Origin: an uncultured Pelagibacteraceae bacterium
GTDB lineage: Bacteria; Pseudomonadota; Alphaproteobacteria; Pelagibacterales; Pelagibacteraceae
Length of the DNA stretch: 51,737 bases
Assembly (NCBI GenBank): GCA_902517535.1
Contig: CABYCK010000006.1
Location: 1-51,737 of the forward strand
Reading direction: 5' to 3'
A model generated the notes under the pieces. That model did not search any database. It saw only the letters and a program-made list of their open reading frames with translations, and was not told where the DNA came from. Position 1 is the first letter of the stretch, and the number at the start of each line of letters is the position of its first letter. Positions 41,643-50,221 of this stretch are shown here, piece after piece. The translations under genes were made by a program, and so were the position numbers.

Positions 41643-41942
41643 TTGATCAGGAAACTAATTTTAAAAGTTTTTTTTTTATTTTTATCAATAAGTATTTCAT
41701 TTTCTAACGCAAGCGCTAGTAGTTTTAAAAACTGTCTAGTAAATAATACAACTGACAAAGATAAAATAATGTTAGTAAGATGGGTTTTCTCTGCGATGTC
41801 TCACCATCCAGCGCTAGCTAATGATTATAAAGTATCAAAAAATAAGTTTTTAAAACATGAAATGGCTGTTGCAGACTATTTGGAATATGTCTTGGGGACG
41901 AAATGTAAGTCTGAAACAGAAGCAGCTCTTAAAGGTGATTAA
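41643..41942 (+). CDS. Small exported protein with TTG start, unknown
   Basis: The 99-residue frame has no ATG ahead of its signal peptide and most likely starts at TTG 41643. This gives a basic-hydrophobic leader (IRKLILKVFFLFLSISISFS) cut near NASA-SS. The mature part, KNCLVNNTTDKDKIMLVRWV followed by FSAMSHHPALAND and YLEYVLGTKCKS, has two Cys that could form a disulfide. It starts 2 bases after the regulator stop, so the pair may be coexpressed. I do not recognise a family with confidence. Confidence 0.65.
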   Translation: MIRKLILKVFFLFLSISISFSNASASSFKNCLVNNTTDKDKIMLVRWVFSAMSHHPALANDYKVSKNKFLKHEMAVADYLEYVLGTKCKSETEAALKGD

Positions 41943-41951
41943 AAAGAATTT

Positions 41952-42077
41952 ATGGCAGCTTTTGAATTTCTAGGAACTACAGCTTTTGAAAGTCTAGCAA
42001 GAGATCCAAATGTCAATAAAGCTCTAGAAACTTGGATAAATCAATTAGATAAAAATTTTTTTCAAAAATTTGACTGA
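41952..42077 (+). CDS. Small ORF, 41 residues, unknown
   Basis: An ATG 9 bases after the previous stop opens a 41-codon frame reading MAAFEFLGTTAFESLARDPN, VNKALETWINQLDKNFFQKF, D. The composition is balanced for this genome and it looks like a short amphipathic helical protein rather than a chance frame. There is no strong ribosome-binding site. It ends 5 bases before the 3' end of the convergent tRNA-Asn gene. Confidence 0.45.
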   Translation: MAAFEFLGTTAFESLARDPNVNKALETWINQLDKNFFQKFD

Positions 42078-42082
42078 TTTAG

Positions 42083-42158
42083 TGGCTCCTCGGGCAGGAC
42101 TCGAACCTGCGACCAATTGATTAACAGTCAACTGCTCTACCAACTGAGCTACCGAGGA
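42083..42158 (-). tRNA. tRNA-Asn (anticodon GTT)
   Basis: Read on the minus strand, the 76-base gene has paired acceptor arms TCCTCGG and CCGAGGA, D-arm AGCTCAGTTGGTAGAGC, an anticodon loop CTGTTAA with anticodon GTT, T-arm GGTTCGAGTCC and an encoded CCA. The fold is complete. It lies 48 bases downstream of tRNA-Cys on the same strand, so they may form one transcript. Confidence 0.97.
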
Positions 42159-42206
42159 ATGAAAATGAACATACTTTTTTTGAAAAAATAAAACAACTCA
42201 TTTTTT

Positions 42207-42280
42207 TGGAGGCCACGTCCAGAATCGAACTGGAATAAAAGGATTTGCAATCCTCTGCGTAACCATTCCGCCACGTGGCC
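42207..42280 (-). tRNA. tRNA-Cys (anticodon GCA)
   Basis: Read on the minus strand, the 74-base gene has paired acceptor arms GGCCACG and CGTGGCC, anticodon loop TTGCAAA with anticodon GCA, T-arm GTTCGATTC, the U at the discriminator position expected for tRNA-Cys, and an encoded CCA. It is upstream of tRNA-Asn in the same orientation and antisense to the flanking protein genes. The remaining gap 42281-42397 before valS shows no other feature. Confidence 0.97.
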
Positions 42281-42397
42281 TAATTATATCTTAAAAGGTA
42301 TTTAAATCATTTATAAGGTTCAATAAAGCTAAAATCTATACCTTTTAGGTTTTTAAACATTTGATATAACCTATTTAGTGAAATATTCATAAAAAAA

Positions 42398-45046
42398 ATG
42401 GAATTTAAAAAATATAACCATAATATAGAAGAAAAAAAAATCTCAGATTTTTGGATTAAAAAAGGCTTATTCAAACCGAAGAAAACTAAATCTAAAAAAA
42501 AATTCTCCATAGTAATTCCACCTCCTAACATAACTGGAAGATTGCATATGGGTCACGCATTAAATAATAGCCTTCAAGACGTGCTTGTTAGATTTAATAG
42601 AATGAAGGGCCTTGAAACATTATGGCAGCCTGGAACAGACCATGCAGGAATTGCAACACAAGCAGTTGTCGAAAATAACTTGTTAAAAGAGGGAATTAAA
42701 AAGAATGATTTAGGAAGGGATAAATTTATAAAAAAAGTTTGGGACTGGAAAGAAGAGTCGGGTGGAATAATTTTAGACCAGCTTAAAAAACTAGGTTGTT
42801 CGTGTGACTGGTCTAGAACTAGGTTTACAATGGATAAAAATTTGTCCAAAGCGGTGATTAAAGTTTTTGTAAATCTTTATAACCGGAAATTAATTTATAA
42901 GGACAAGAAATTAGTTAATTGGGATACACAGCTTCAAACTGCAATATCCGACTTAGAAGTGGTACAAAAAGATGTTCAATCTCAATTGTATTATATTGAT
43001 TATTCAATAGAGAATTCTGATGAAAAAATCACTATTGCAACAACTAGACCAGAAACTATGATGGGAGATACAGCGGTTGCAGTAAATCCCAAAGATCAAA
43101 GATATATTAATCTAATTGGAAAAAATGTTCTAATTCCTATTGTTAACAGAAAAGTTAAAATCATTGCTGATCATTATGCTGACCCAGATCAAGGCTCAGG
43201 AGCTGTTAAAATTACTCCAGCCCATGATTTTAATGATTATGAGGTTGGTAAAAGAAATAAATTAGAAATTATTAATATTTTTGAAATAAATGGAAAAATT
43301 AATAAAAATGGAGTCAAAGAATTTTATGGCATGGATAGATTTGAAGCAAGAAAGGTTTTAATTAAAAAGTTAAGAGAAAATGGAAATCTTGTAAAAATTG
43401 AAAATATTAAAAATAAAGTTCCATATGGAGATAGATCAAACACTGTAATAGAACCTCTTTTAACTGAGCAGTGGTTTGTAGACGCAAAAAAGTTGTCAAA
43501 AAAACCAATTAAAATAGTTAAGGATGGAAAAACTTCTTTTTTTCCAAGTAACTGGACAAAGACATTTTTTCAATGGATGAATGAGATTGAACCATGGTGT
43601 ATATCACGCCAAATCTGGTGGGGTCATAGAATACCTGCTTGGTACGACGATAGTGGAAATATTTTTGTAGCTGAAAATGAAAAAGATGCAAAATTGTTAG
43701 CAATAAAAAAAAATAAGAATAAAAAATTTTTATTAAGACAAGAGACCGATGTTTTAGATACATGGTTTTCATCTGCATTATGGCCTTTTGCTACACTAGG
43801 TTGGCCACAAAAAACTAAAGAACTCGTTAAATTTTATCCAACTTCTGTTCTTATAACAGGTTTTGATATCATTTTTTTCTGGGTTGCAAGAATGTTGATG
43901 ATGGGAAATTATTTCAATAAATATACTCCATTTCACAAAGTTTATGTCCATGCACTCGTAAGAGATGAGAAGGGTCAAAAAATGTCAAAATCTAAGGGCA
44001 ATGTGATTGATCCACTAGAACTTATTAACGAATATGGAGCTGATAGTTTAAGATTTACATTAATTTCAATGGCTTCACCTGGAAGAGATGTAAAATTATC
44101 GAAAGATAGAGTTACAGGCAATAGAAATTTTATAACAAAAATTTGGAGTGCTAATAACTTTTTAAAACTCAACGATTGTAAATTAGTAAAAAAAATAAAT
44201 TTGAATTCAGTAAACCTATCAATTAATCATTGGATATACTGTGAATTTATAAAAATGCAAAATTTAGTCACCAAAAGTATTGACATTTTTAGATTTGATG
44301 AAGCAGCTAAACATGTATATCAGTTTGTTTGGCATTCTTATTGTGATTGGTATCTAGAGTTTTTAAAACCTATTTTCAATTCAAAAAATAAAGGTGATAT
44401 TAAAGAAGCAAAAGCTTTTTCATCATTTATGATGTCAAATATTCTAAAAATTCTTCACCCTTTTATCCCTTTTTTTACAGAAAGCCTATGGTCTTCAAAT
44501 AGATATAAAAAGATTTATAAGAATTATTTAATCTCTTCTAGTTGGCCAGATTTTAAAAAAATGAATAAATTTACAAAAAATCAAAGTAATATTAATGATA
44601 TAATTGAATTAATTTCTAATATCAGGTCTACTAAAGCAGAGCTTAAAATTACTCCAAAATTAAATTGTGACATATTTTTTGATAAAAAATCAGTAAGATT
44701 ACAAAAATTGATAAATACGAATATTAATTTTATAAAACAAGTAGGGAGAGTGAATAGTATCCTTAAAACCAAAACAAGAAATAAAAATAGTTTAGATATT
44801 TTAGTTCTCAAAGAGAAAATGACCCTAAATTTTAATGAAGATGTTGATTTAGCTTCTCAAAAAGAAAGAATTTTACAAAAAGTTGAGACAATTAATAAGC
44901 AAATCCTAGCTCTAAAAAATAAGCTTAAAAATAAGGCTTATGTGACAAATGCACCTAAAGAAATTGTACAAAATGATAAAAATTTAGTTAAAGAATTAAC
45001 TATTGAAGATGGAAAATTAAGAAGTATTGTATCTAGTATTAATTAA
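42398..45046 (+). CDS. valS: Valine--tRNA ligase
   Basis: The 882-residue class I synthetase charges tRNA-Val. The HIGH motif is in PPPNITGRLHMGHALNNS, the editing-domain motif is TTRPETMMGDTAVAVNP, and the KMSKS loop is GQKMSKSKGNVIDP. A C-terminal coiled coil (about 815-880, SQKERILQKVETINKQILAL) is typical of ValRS. Length agrees with the shorter alphaproteobacterial form. It abuts ilvD with no gap, so valine charging and valine/isoleucine synthesis are probably cotranscribed. Confidence 0.96.
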   Translation: MEFKKYNHNIEEKKISDFWIKKGLFKPKKTKSKKKFSIVIPPPNITGRLHMGHALNNSLQDVLVRFNRMKGLETLWQPGTDHAGIATQAVVENNLLKEGIKKNDLGRDKFIKKVWDWKEESGGIILDQLKKLGCSCDWSRTRFTMDKNLSKAVIKVFVNLYNRKLIYKDKKLVNWDTQLQTAISDLEVVQKDVQSQLYYIDYSIENSDEKITIATTRPETMMGDTAVAVNPKDQRYINLIGKNVLIPIVNRKVKIIADHYADPDQGSGAVKITPAHDFNDYEVGKRNKLEIINIFEINGKINKNGVKEFYGMDRFEARKVLIKKLRENGNLVKIENIKNKVPYGDRSNTVIEPLLTEQWFVDAKKLSKKPIKIVKDGKTSFFPSNWTKTFFQWMNEIEPWCISRQIWWGHRIPAWYDDSGNIFVAENEKDAKLLAIKKNKNKKFLLRQETDVLDTWFSSALWPFATLGWPQKTKELVKFYPTSVLITGFDIIFFWVARMLMMGNYFNKYTPFHKVYVHALVRDEKGQKMSKSKGNVIDPLELINEYGADSLRFTLISMASPGRDVKLSKDRVTGNRNFITKIWSANNFLKLNDCKLVKKINLNSVNLSINHWIYCEFIKMQNLVTKSIDIFRFDEAAKHVYQFVWHSYCDWYLEFLKPIFNSKNKGDIKEAKAFSSFMMSNILKILHPFIPFFTESLWSSNRYKKIYKNYLISSSWPDFKKMNKFTKNQSNINDIIELISNIRSTKAELKITPKLNCDIFFDKKSVRLQKLINTNINFIKQVGRVNSILKTKTRNKNSLDILVLKEKMTLNFNEDVDLASQKERILQKVETINKQILALKNKLKNKAYVTNAPKEIVQNDKNLVKELTIEDGKLRSIVSSIN

Positions 45047-46765
45047 ATGCCTAAAATTGATAAAAAAAAATTACCTAGTCGTCATACCTCATTAGGACCA
45101 GATAGAGCTCCTCATAGATCTTTTTACTATGCAATGGGAGAAACAGAGCAAGATGTGGCAAAACCATTTGTAGGTGTGGTATCTACTTGGAATGAAGCAG
45201 CTCCATGCAATACTGCTTTAATGAGACAGGCTCAATCGGTTAAAAAAGGAGTGAAAGAATCTGGCGGGACACCAAGAGAATTTTGCACAATAACTGTAAC
45301 CGACGGTATTGCTATGGGACATGAAGGAATGAAATCTTCTTTGATTTCCAGAGAAGTAATAGCTGACTCTGCTGAACTGACAGTAAGAGGACATTGCTAT
45401 GATGCTTTAGTGGGAATCGCTGGATGTGATAAATCATTACCTGGTTTAATGATGTCAATGTTAAGATTAAATGTTCCAAGTGTATTTATTTATGGTGGCT
45501 CAATATTACCAGGAAAATTTAAAGGCAAAGATGTAACCGTTGTAGATGTATTTGAAGCTGTTGGAAAACATTCTTCAGGGACAATGTCCTCAGAGGAATT
45601 GAGAGAACTAGAATTAGTTGCTTGTCCAAGCGCCGGAGCATGTGGTGGACAATTCACAGCAAATACAATGGCATGTGTGTCAGAGGCAATAGGATTGGCT
45701 TTACCATATTCAGCAGGAACACCAGCCCCATACGAAGAAAGAGACAAATATGCTTTTGAAAGCGGGCAAGCAGTAATGAATTTATTAGAAAAAAAAATCA
45801 AACCGAGAGAAATAGTTAAAAAAAAATCTTTAGAAAACGCTGCTACGATTGTAGCAGCGACAGGTGGTTCTACAAATGCTGCTCTTCATTTACCAGCACT
45901 AGCCAATGAAATTGGAGTAAAGTTTGATTTAATGGATGTGGCGAAAATTTTTAAAAAAACACCTTATCTCGCTGATTTAAAACCTGGAGGAAAATATGTT
46001 GCTAAGGATATGTGGGAAGCAGGAGGTGTTCCTATGTTACTTAAGACATTATTCGATGGAGGATACATCCATGGTGATTGCATGACAGTTACGGGCAAAA
46101 CAATGAAAGAAAATTTAAGAAATATTAAATTTAATAAAGATCAAAAAGTTTTAAGAGAGCACAATAAACCTTTATCCCCAGATGGTGGTGTAGTAGGATT
46201 GAAAGGAAATTTAGCCTCAGAAGGCGCAATCGTAAAAATAGCTGGATTAAAAAAATTACAATTTTCTGGAATAGCAAGATGCTTTGATAACGAAGAAGAT
46301 GCAATGAAAGCAGTTCAAACTAAAAAATATAAAGATGGTGATGTTATTATAATTAGATACGAGGGGCCAAGAGGTGGACCGGGTATGCGAGAAATGTTGT
46401 CTACGACTGGTGCGATTTATGGGCAAGGTAAAGGTGAAAAAGTTGCTTTAATAACTGATGGCAGGTTTTCAGGAGCAACCAGAGGTTTTTGCGTAGGACA
46501 TGTCGGACCTGAGGCAGCATTAGGTGGTCCAATCGCTCTACTTAAAAATGGAGACAAAATAGATATTGATGCAAAAAAAGGAACCATAAATGTCAGATTA
46601 ACTAGAGCTCAATTGAAAGCTAGAAGAAAAAAATGGAAAGCAAAAAAATCTCAATTTGGCTCTGGAACTTTATGGAAATATGCTCAAACCGTTGGACCAG
46701 CTTACCTAGGAGCACCAACTCATCCTGGTAAGAAAAAAGAAGTTAAAGATTATTCTAAAATTTAA
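45047..46765 (+). CDS. ilvD: Dihydroxy-acid dehydratase
   Basis: IlvD dehydrates dihydroxy-isovalerate and dihydroxy-methylvalerate in valine and isoleucine synthesis, using an iron-sulfur cluster. The 572-residue protein has the cluster Cys regions [19 protein letters not shown] and [17 protein letters not shown], and the C-terminal [20 protein letters not shown] with [12 protein letters not shown]. It starts immediately after valS and shares one base with the next gene. Its iron need fits the iron transport operon elsewhere in the window. Confidence 0.96.
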   Translation: MPKIDKKKLPSRHTSLGPDRAPHRSFYYAMGETEQDVAKPFVGVVSTWNEAAPCNTALMRQAQSVKKGVKESGGTPREFCTITVTDGIAMGHEGMKSSLISREVIADSAELTVRGHCYDALVGIAGCDKSLPGLMMSMLRLNVPSVFIYGGSILPGKFKGKDVTVVDVFEAVGKHSSGTMSSEELRELELVACPSAGACGGQFTANTMACVSEAIGLALPYSAGTPAPYEERDKYAFESGQAVMNLLEKKIKPREIVKKKSLENAATIVAATGGSTNAALHLPALANEIGVKFDLMDVAKIFKKTPYLADLKPGGKYVAKDMWEAGGVPMLLKTLFDGGYIHGDCMTVTGKTMKENLRNIKFNKDQKVLREHNKPLSPDGGVVGLKGNLASEGAIVKIAGLKKLQFSGIARCFDNEEDAMKAVQTKKYKDGDVIIIRYEGPRGGPGMREMLSTTGAIYGQGKGEKVALITDGRFSGATRGFCVGHVGPEAALGGPIALLKNGDKIDIDAKKGTINVRLTRAQLKARRKKWKAKKSQFGSGTLWKYAQTVGPAYLGAPTHPGKKKEVKDYSKI

Positions 46766-47967
46766 TGAAGATTAGACCAGTTATTTTATGTGGTGGTGCT
46801 GGAACCAGGTTATGGTCTGATAGAAAAAAAAATCAAGCTAAACAATTCATAGATTTCGGTGGATGGACATTATTTGGAAAAACTCTTGATAGAATTAAAC
46901 ATTCGTCATTTGATTACCCTGTAATCAGCACAAATATAAAATATCTTAAAGATATAAAAAAAAACTTAAAAAACAAAGGGATTAAAAAATACAAGATAGT
47001 TTTAGAGCCTTCCAAAAAAAATACTGCACCAGCGATTTTAACAGCAGCCTTAATAAAAGATATTCCGGAAAAACAACCAATAATTTTTTTATCTTCAGAC
47101 CATTTGATTGAAAAAACTAGAAAATTTAACGATGAAATCAAAAAACATAAAAAATTTCTTAATAATGAAAATATTTTTATTTTTGGTATCAAACCCACAT
47201 CTAATTCTGACCAATTTGGATATTTTGTTACAAAGAAAATTAAAAATTTAAACCAAGTCTCAAGATTTATTGAAAAACCCAATTTATTAAAAGCTAAAAA
47301 GATTATTAAAAATGGAGGCTATTGGAATTCAGGTATGTTTTTTTTAAGAAAAGATTCATTAATTAACAATTTTAAGAAGCATCAAAAAAAAATTTATAAA
47401 AACTCTTTACTAGCAGTTATTAGAAGTAAATCTAAAAATAATATTTATTATCTTAATAAAAAAACTTTTAATATGAACCCACCAAAATCATTTGATTATG
47501 CCATTTTAGAAAAAACAAAAAAGATTAATGCGATAAAATTAAATATGCGTTGGTCAGACCTAGGAAGTTGGAAAGAAATTCTTCTAATGTTTAAAAGACA
47601 TAAAATGAAATATTTTAAGAAAAAAAATGTCTTTCGTAGACCATGGGGAAATTATGTAAATTTGTATAATGGAAAAAATTTTTTAATTAAAGAACTAAAC
47701 GTTAAACCAAAAGGAGTCTTAAGTTTACAAAAACATTTTCACAGATCCGAGCACTGGGTTGTAATCCAAGGAAATCCAAAAATTACTTTAAATAAAAAGT
47801 TTATTTCAAAAAAACCTAACGAAACAATTTTTATTCCAAAGGGAGCTATACATAGAATACAAAACCCTAATAAAAAACTTGTTAAAATTATGGAGGCTCA
47901 ATTAGGTTCAATTTTAAAAGAAACCGATATAGTAAGATACGAGGATATATATGGACGAGTTAACTAA
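46765..47967 (+). CDS. Mannose-1-phosphate guanylyltransferase, ManC/CpsB-like
   Basis: The 400-residue protein has a nucleotidyltransferase domain (LCGGAGTRLW, then NQAKQFIDFGG, FLSSDHLIEK, RFIEKPN, YWNSGMFFLRKDSL, RWSDLGSWKEI) and a C-terminal cupin (about 285-395, KPKGVLSLQKHFHRSEHWVV, then IQGNPKITLNK, FIPKGAIHRIQNP). That is the ManC/CpsB plan, making GDP-mannose and often with phosphomannose isomerase activity. At 400 residues it is shorter than the usual 460-480. The signature lacks the normal Pro-Leu-Ser segment (LWSDRKKNQAKQF). It overlaps ilvD by one base and the convergent xth by 8 bases. Confidence 0.83.
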   Translation: MKIRPVILCGGAGTRLWSDRKKNQAKQFIDFGGWTLFGKTLDRIKHSSFDYPVISTNIKYLKDIKKNLKNKGIKKYKIVLEPSKKNTAPAILTAALIKDIPEKQPIIFLSSDHLIEKTRKFNDEIKKHKKFLNNENIFIFGIKPTSNSDQFGYFVTKKIKNLNQVSRFIEKPNLLKAKKIIKNGGYWNSGMFFLRKDSLINNFKKHQKKIYKNSLLAVIRSKSKNNIYYLNKKTFNMNPPKSFDYAILEKTKKINAIKLNMRWSDLGSWKEILLMFKRHKMKYFKKKNVFRRPWGNYVNLYNGKNFLIKELNVKPKGVLSLQKHFHRSEHWVVIQGNPKITLNKKFISKKPNETIFIPKGAIHRIQNPNKKLVKIMEAQLGSILKETDIVRYEDIYGRVN

Positions 47968-48736
47968 TTTCCAATTCAATTGGTGTATGATCAGAAGGTT
48001 TTGTTTTTGATCTTGGATTTTTATTAATATTTATTGATACAATATTATCCAATAAATTATTTGATAACAGGAAATGATCAATCCTCATACCATAATTTTT
48101 TTGCCATGAACCAGCGAAATAATCCCAAAAAGTGTACTCTTGTTTATTTCTATTCTTAATACGGTAGACATCTTTAAAACCTAAGTTTAACAATTCTCGA
48201 AATTTTTTTCTTATCTCTAATTTACCAAGAGCATCGTTTTCATATCTTTTAAAATCATAAACATCAATTTCTTCTGGTATTATATTAAAATCTCCCGCAA
48301 TCAATAATTTAGAATTTTTAGACAGTTCTTTTTTTATATTTAAAATAAAATTATTTAACCACTTTTTCTTATATTCGTATTTTTCAGTATCTATTGGGTT
48401 CCCATTAGGAACATATATATTAATGAGATTTATTTTACTTCTTTTAATCTGAATTTCACCAGTAATAACTCTTGATTGTTTCAAATCATCGCTAATTAAA
48501 TTCTTTTTTATATTTTTTACTTCAATTTTAGAAATAATCGCCACTCCATTATAACTTTTTTGACCATACACGTGAGATTCGTATCCAATTTTTTTGAACT
48601 CTTCATAAGGAAAATTTTCATCTTGAGTTTTAATTTCCTGTAATAATAAAATATCTGGTTTAGCTTGTTTTATATAATTTAATATATTTGTAATTCTTGC
48701 TCTAACTGAATTTACATTCCAAGATATTATCTTCAT
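47960..48736 (-). CDS. xthA: Exodeoxyribonuclease III
   Basis: This Mg-dependent nuclease cuts 5' of abasic sites and trims 3' ends in base-excision repair. The 258-residue product starts MKIISWNVNSVRARI. Other motifs are LLLQEIKTQDENFP, LIAGDFNIIPEEIDVYD and RIDHFLLSNN, and KPSDHTPIELEI at the end. I chose the ATG at 48736 because it shares a base with the stop of the upstream erpA/iscA-like gene (TAATG) and starts the conserved fold. An upstream in-frame ATG at 48766 would add ten residues that lie inside the neighbouring gene. The 3' end overlaps the convergent manC-like gene by 8 bases. Confidence 0.93.
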   Translation of the reverse strand: MKIISWNVNSVRARITNILNYIKQAKPDILLLQEIKTQDENFPYEEFKKIGYESHVYGQKSYNGVAIISKIEVKNIKKNLISDDLKQSRVITGEIQIKRSKINLINIYVPNGNPIDTEKYEYKKKWLNNFILNIKKELSKNSKLLIAGDFNIIPEEIDVYDFKRYENDALGKLEIRKKFRELLNLGFKDVYRIKNRNKQEYTFWDYFAGSWQKNYGMRIDHFLLSNNLLDNIVSININKNPRSKTKPSDHTPIELEIS

Positions 48737-49050
48737 TAAACTGAAAATGACAATCCACAGCCACAAGAGGCTGAAGCCTTTGGATTATCAATAACAAAAG
48801 ACTCACCAATCATCTCTTTTTTAAAATCAACTATTGAACCAGCAATTATATCCAATGAAATCTTGTCAATAATCGCCTGATCAAATAAAATATCATCTTT
48901 TTCTAGTTTATCCTCAAAACTAAAATTATATTTAAAACCTGAACATCCACCACCTTGAACTGAAATTCTGAAATATTTTTTAGCTTCACTTTTCGTGATT
49001 TTTTCTATTTCGCTCTTGGCTCTAGCGGTAAATTCTAATTTTTTTTCCAT
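48736..49050 (-). CDS. ErpA/IscA-type iron-sulfur cluster insertion protein
   Basis: The 104-residue A-type carrier has the three conserved Cys in GGGCSGFKYNFSFE and SASCGCGLSF. It hands iron-sulfur clusters to target enzymes, such as IlvD and LipA in this window. It could be ErpA or IscA, and sequence alone does not separate them here. The stop overlaps the xthA start (TAATG), and it is divergent from dgt with a 31-base gap. Confidence 0.92.
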   Translation of the reverse strand: MEKKLEFTARAKSEIEKITKSEAKKYFRISVQGGGCSGFKYNFSFEDKLEKDDILFDQAIIDKISLDIIAGSIVDFKKEMIGESFVIDNPKASASCGCGLSFSV

Positions 49051-49081
49051 AATTATCTAGTATATAATCTATATAGTTATC

Positions 49082-50221
49082 ATGCAAAAAAATTCAATTA
49101 ATACATTATCAAAATTAGCAGTTCCATTGAAGTCAAAGGGTAGGTTTTTCAAAGACAGCAAAACAGACATAAGAACTGATTTTCAAAGAGATAGGGACAG
49201 AATTATTCATTCTACCGCTTTTAGAAGGCTAAAGCATAAAACTCAAGTATTTGTAAATACAACAGGCGATCATTACAGAACCCGAATAACTCACTCTCTA
49301 GAAGTGGCACAAATAGCTAGAACTTTATCAAAGTTTTTTAATTTAAATGAAGATTTGTGTGAAACACTTAGTTTAGCTCACGATTTAGGCCACACTCCTT
49401 TTGGACACGCGGGAGAAGATGAACTTAATAAATGTATGAAAAAATATGGAGGCTTTGATCACAATATTCAAACAATAAGAATAATAACATTTTTAGAAAA
49501 CAGATATTATAATTTTAAAGGTCTTAATTTAACTTTTGAAACATTGGATGGTTTGCTGAAACACAATGGACCTATTAAAAACATCAGTACATACAATCAG
49601 ATGATAGAAACAAATTATTTAAGAAATAGAATAAATTTTTTATCTAGCCCATCTTTGGAAGCTCAAATTGCATCTATTTCTGATGATATTGCCTACAACA
49701 GTCATGATCTTGAAGATGGACTTAGTGCTAAATTATTTAGATTAGAAGATCTATCTAATATTCCTATTTTAAATCAAATTATATTGAAACATAAAAAAAA
49801 ATTTAAAAATTATTCAATAGATTTAATCATAAGACAAATCATAAGGGAGATAATTAATGAGATGGTAAAAGATTTGATTTTAACAACTAAAAAAAATATT
49901 AAATATAGAAAAATTAAAAACTTAAACGATGTTTACAAAACAAAATTACCTATTGTTTCATTCTCTTCTAAAATGAAAATATTCGATGTAAAAATAAAAA
50001 ATTTTTTAAGACAAAAAATGTATTACCATGCGAAAATTAAGCAAAATACAAATAAAGGAAAGGTAATAATTAAAAAATTATTTTTTACTATAATGAAAAA
50101 TCCAAAAACATATTTAAATGTTGGTAAGTATGATAATTCTAATATTGAGAGATCTATATGTGATTTTATAGCTGGTATGACTGATAGATATGCAATAAAT
50201 CTCTATGATACAATTAAATGA
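49082..50221 (+). CDS. dgt: Deoxyguanosinetriphosphate triphosphohydrolase-like protein
   Basis: The 379-residue HD-domain protein removes triphosphate from dNTPs. Motifs are DRDRIIHSTAFRRLKHKTQV, YRTRITHSLEVAQIARTL, the HD pair LAHDLGHTPFGHAGEDEL, and SISDDIAYNSHDLEDGL, supplying the remaining metal ligands. Its length is that of the short bacterial dGTPase-like group rather than E. coli Dgt (about 505). It overlaps argS by 4 bases. The erpA-xth-dgt-argS neighbourhood is common in alphaproteobacteria. Confidence 0.93.
   Translation: MQKNSINTLSKLAVPLKSKGRFFKDSKTDIRTDFQRDRDRIIHSTAFRRLKHKTQVFVNTTGDHYRTRITHSLEVAQIARTLSKFFNLNEDLCETLSLAHDLGHTPFGHAGEDELNKCMKKYGGFDHNIQTIRIITFLENRYYNFKGLNLTFETLDGLLKHNGPIKNISTYNQMIETNYLRNRINFLSSPSLEAQIASISDDIAYNSHDLEDGLSAKLFRLEDLSNIPILNQIILKHKKKFKNYSIDLIIRQIIREIINEMVKDLILTTKKNIKYRKIKNLNDVYKTKLPIVSFSSKMKIFDVKIKNFLRQKMYYHAKIKQNTNKGKVIIKKLFFTIMKNPKTYLNVGKYDNSNIERSICDFIAGMTDRYAINLYDTIK

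Noticed and set aside
42281-42397. Riboswitch or T-box ahead of valS
   Set aside because: The 117-base gap is AT-rich with no stable stem or T-box motif, and T-boxes are not expected in this group.
42307-42531. 74-codon minus-strand frame across the valS start
   Set aside because: It covers the start of valS in antisense and has no motif or ribosome-binding site.
45490-45801. 103-codon minus-strand frame inside ilvD
   Set aside because: It lies fully within a strongly supported gene, with a composition explained by its complement.
47960-48766. Longer xthA start adding MWLWIVIFSL
   Set aside because: The extra ten codons lie inside the upstream cluster-carrier gene and do not match the conserved start. 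The ATG at 48736 shares a base with that gene's stop.
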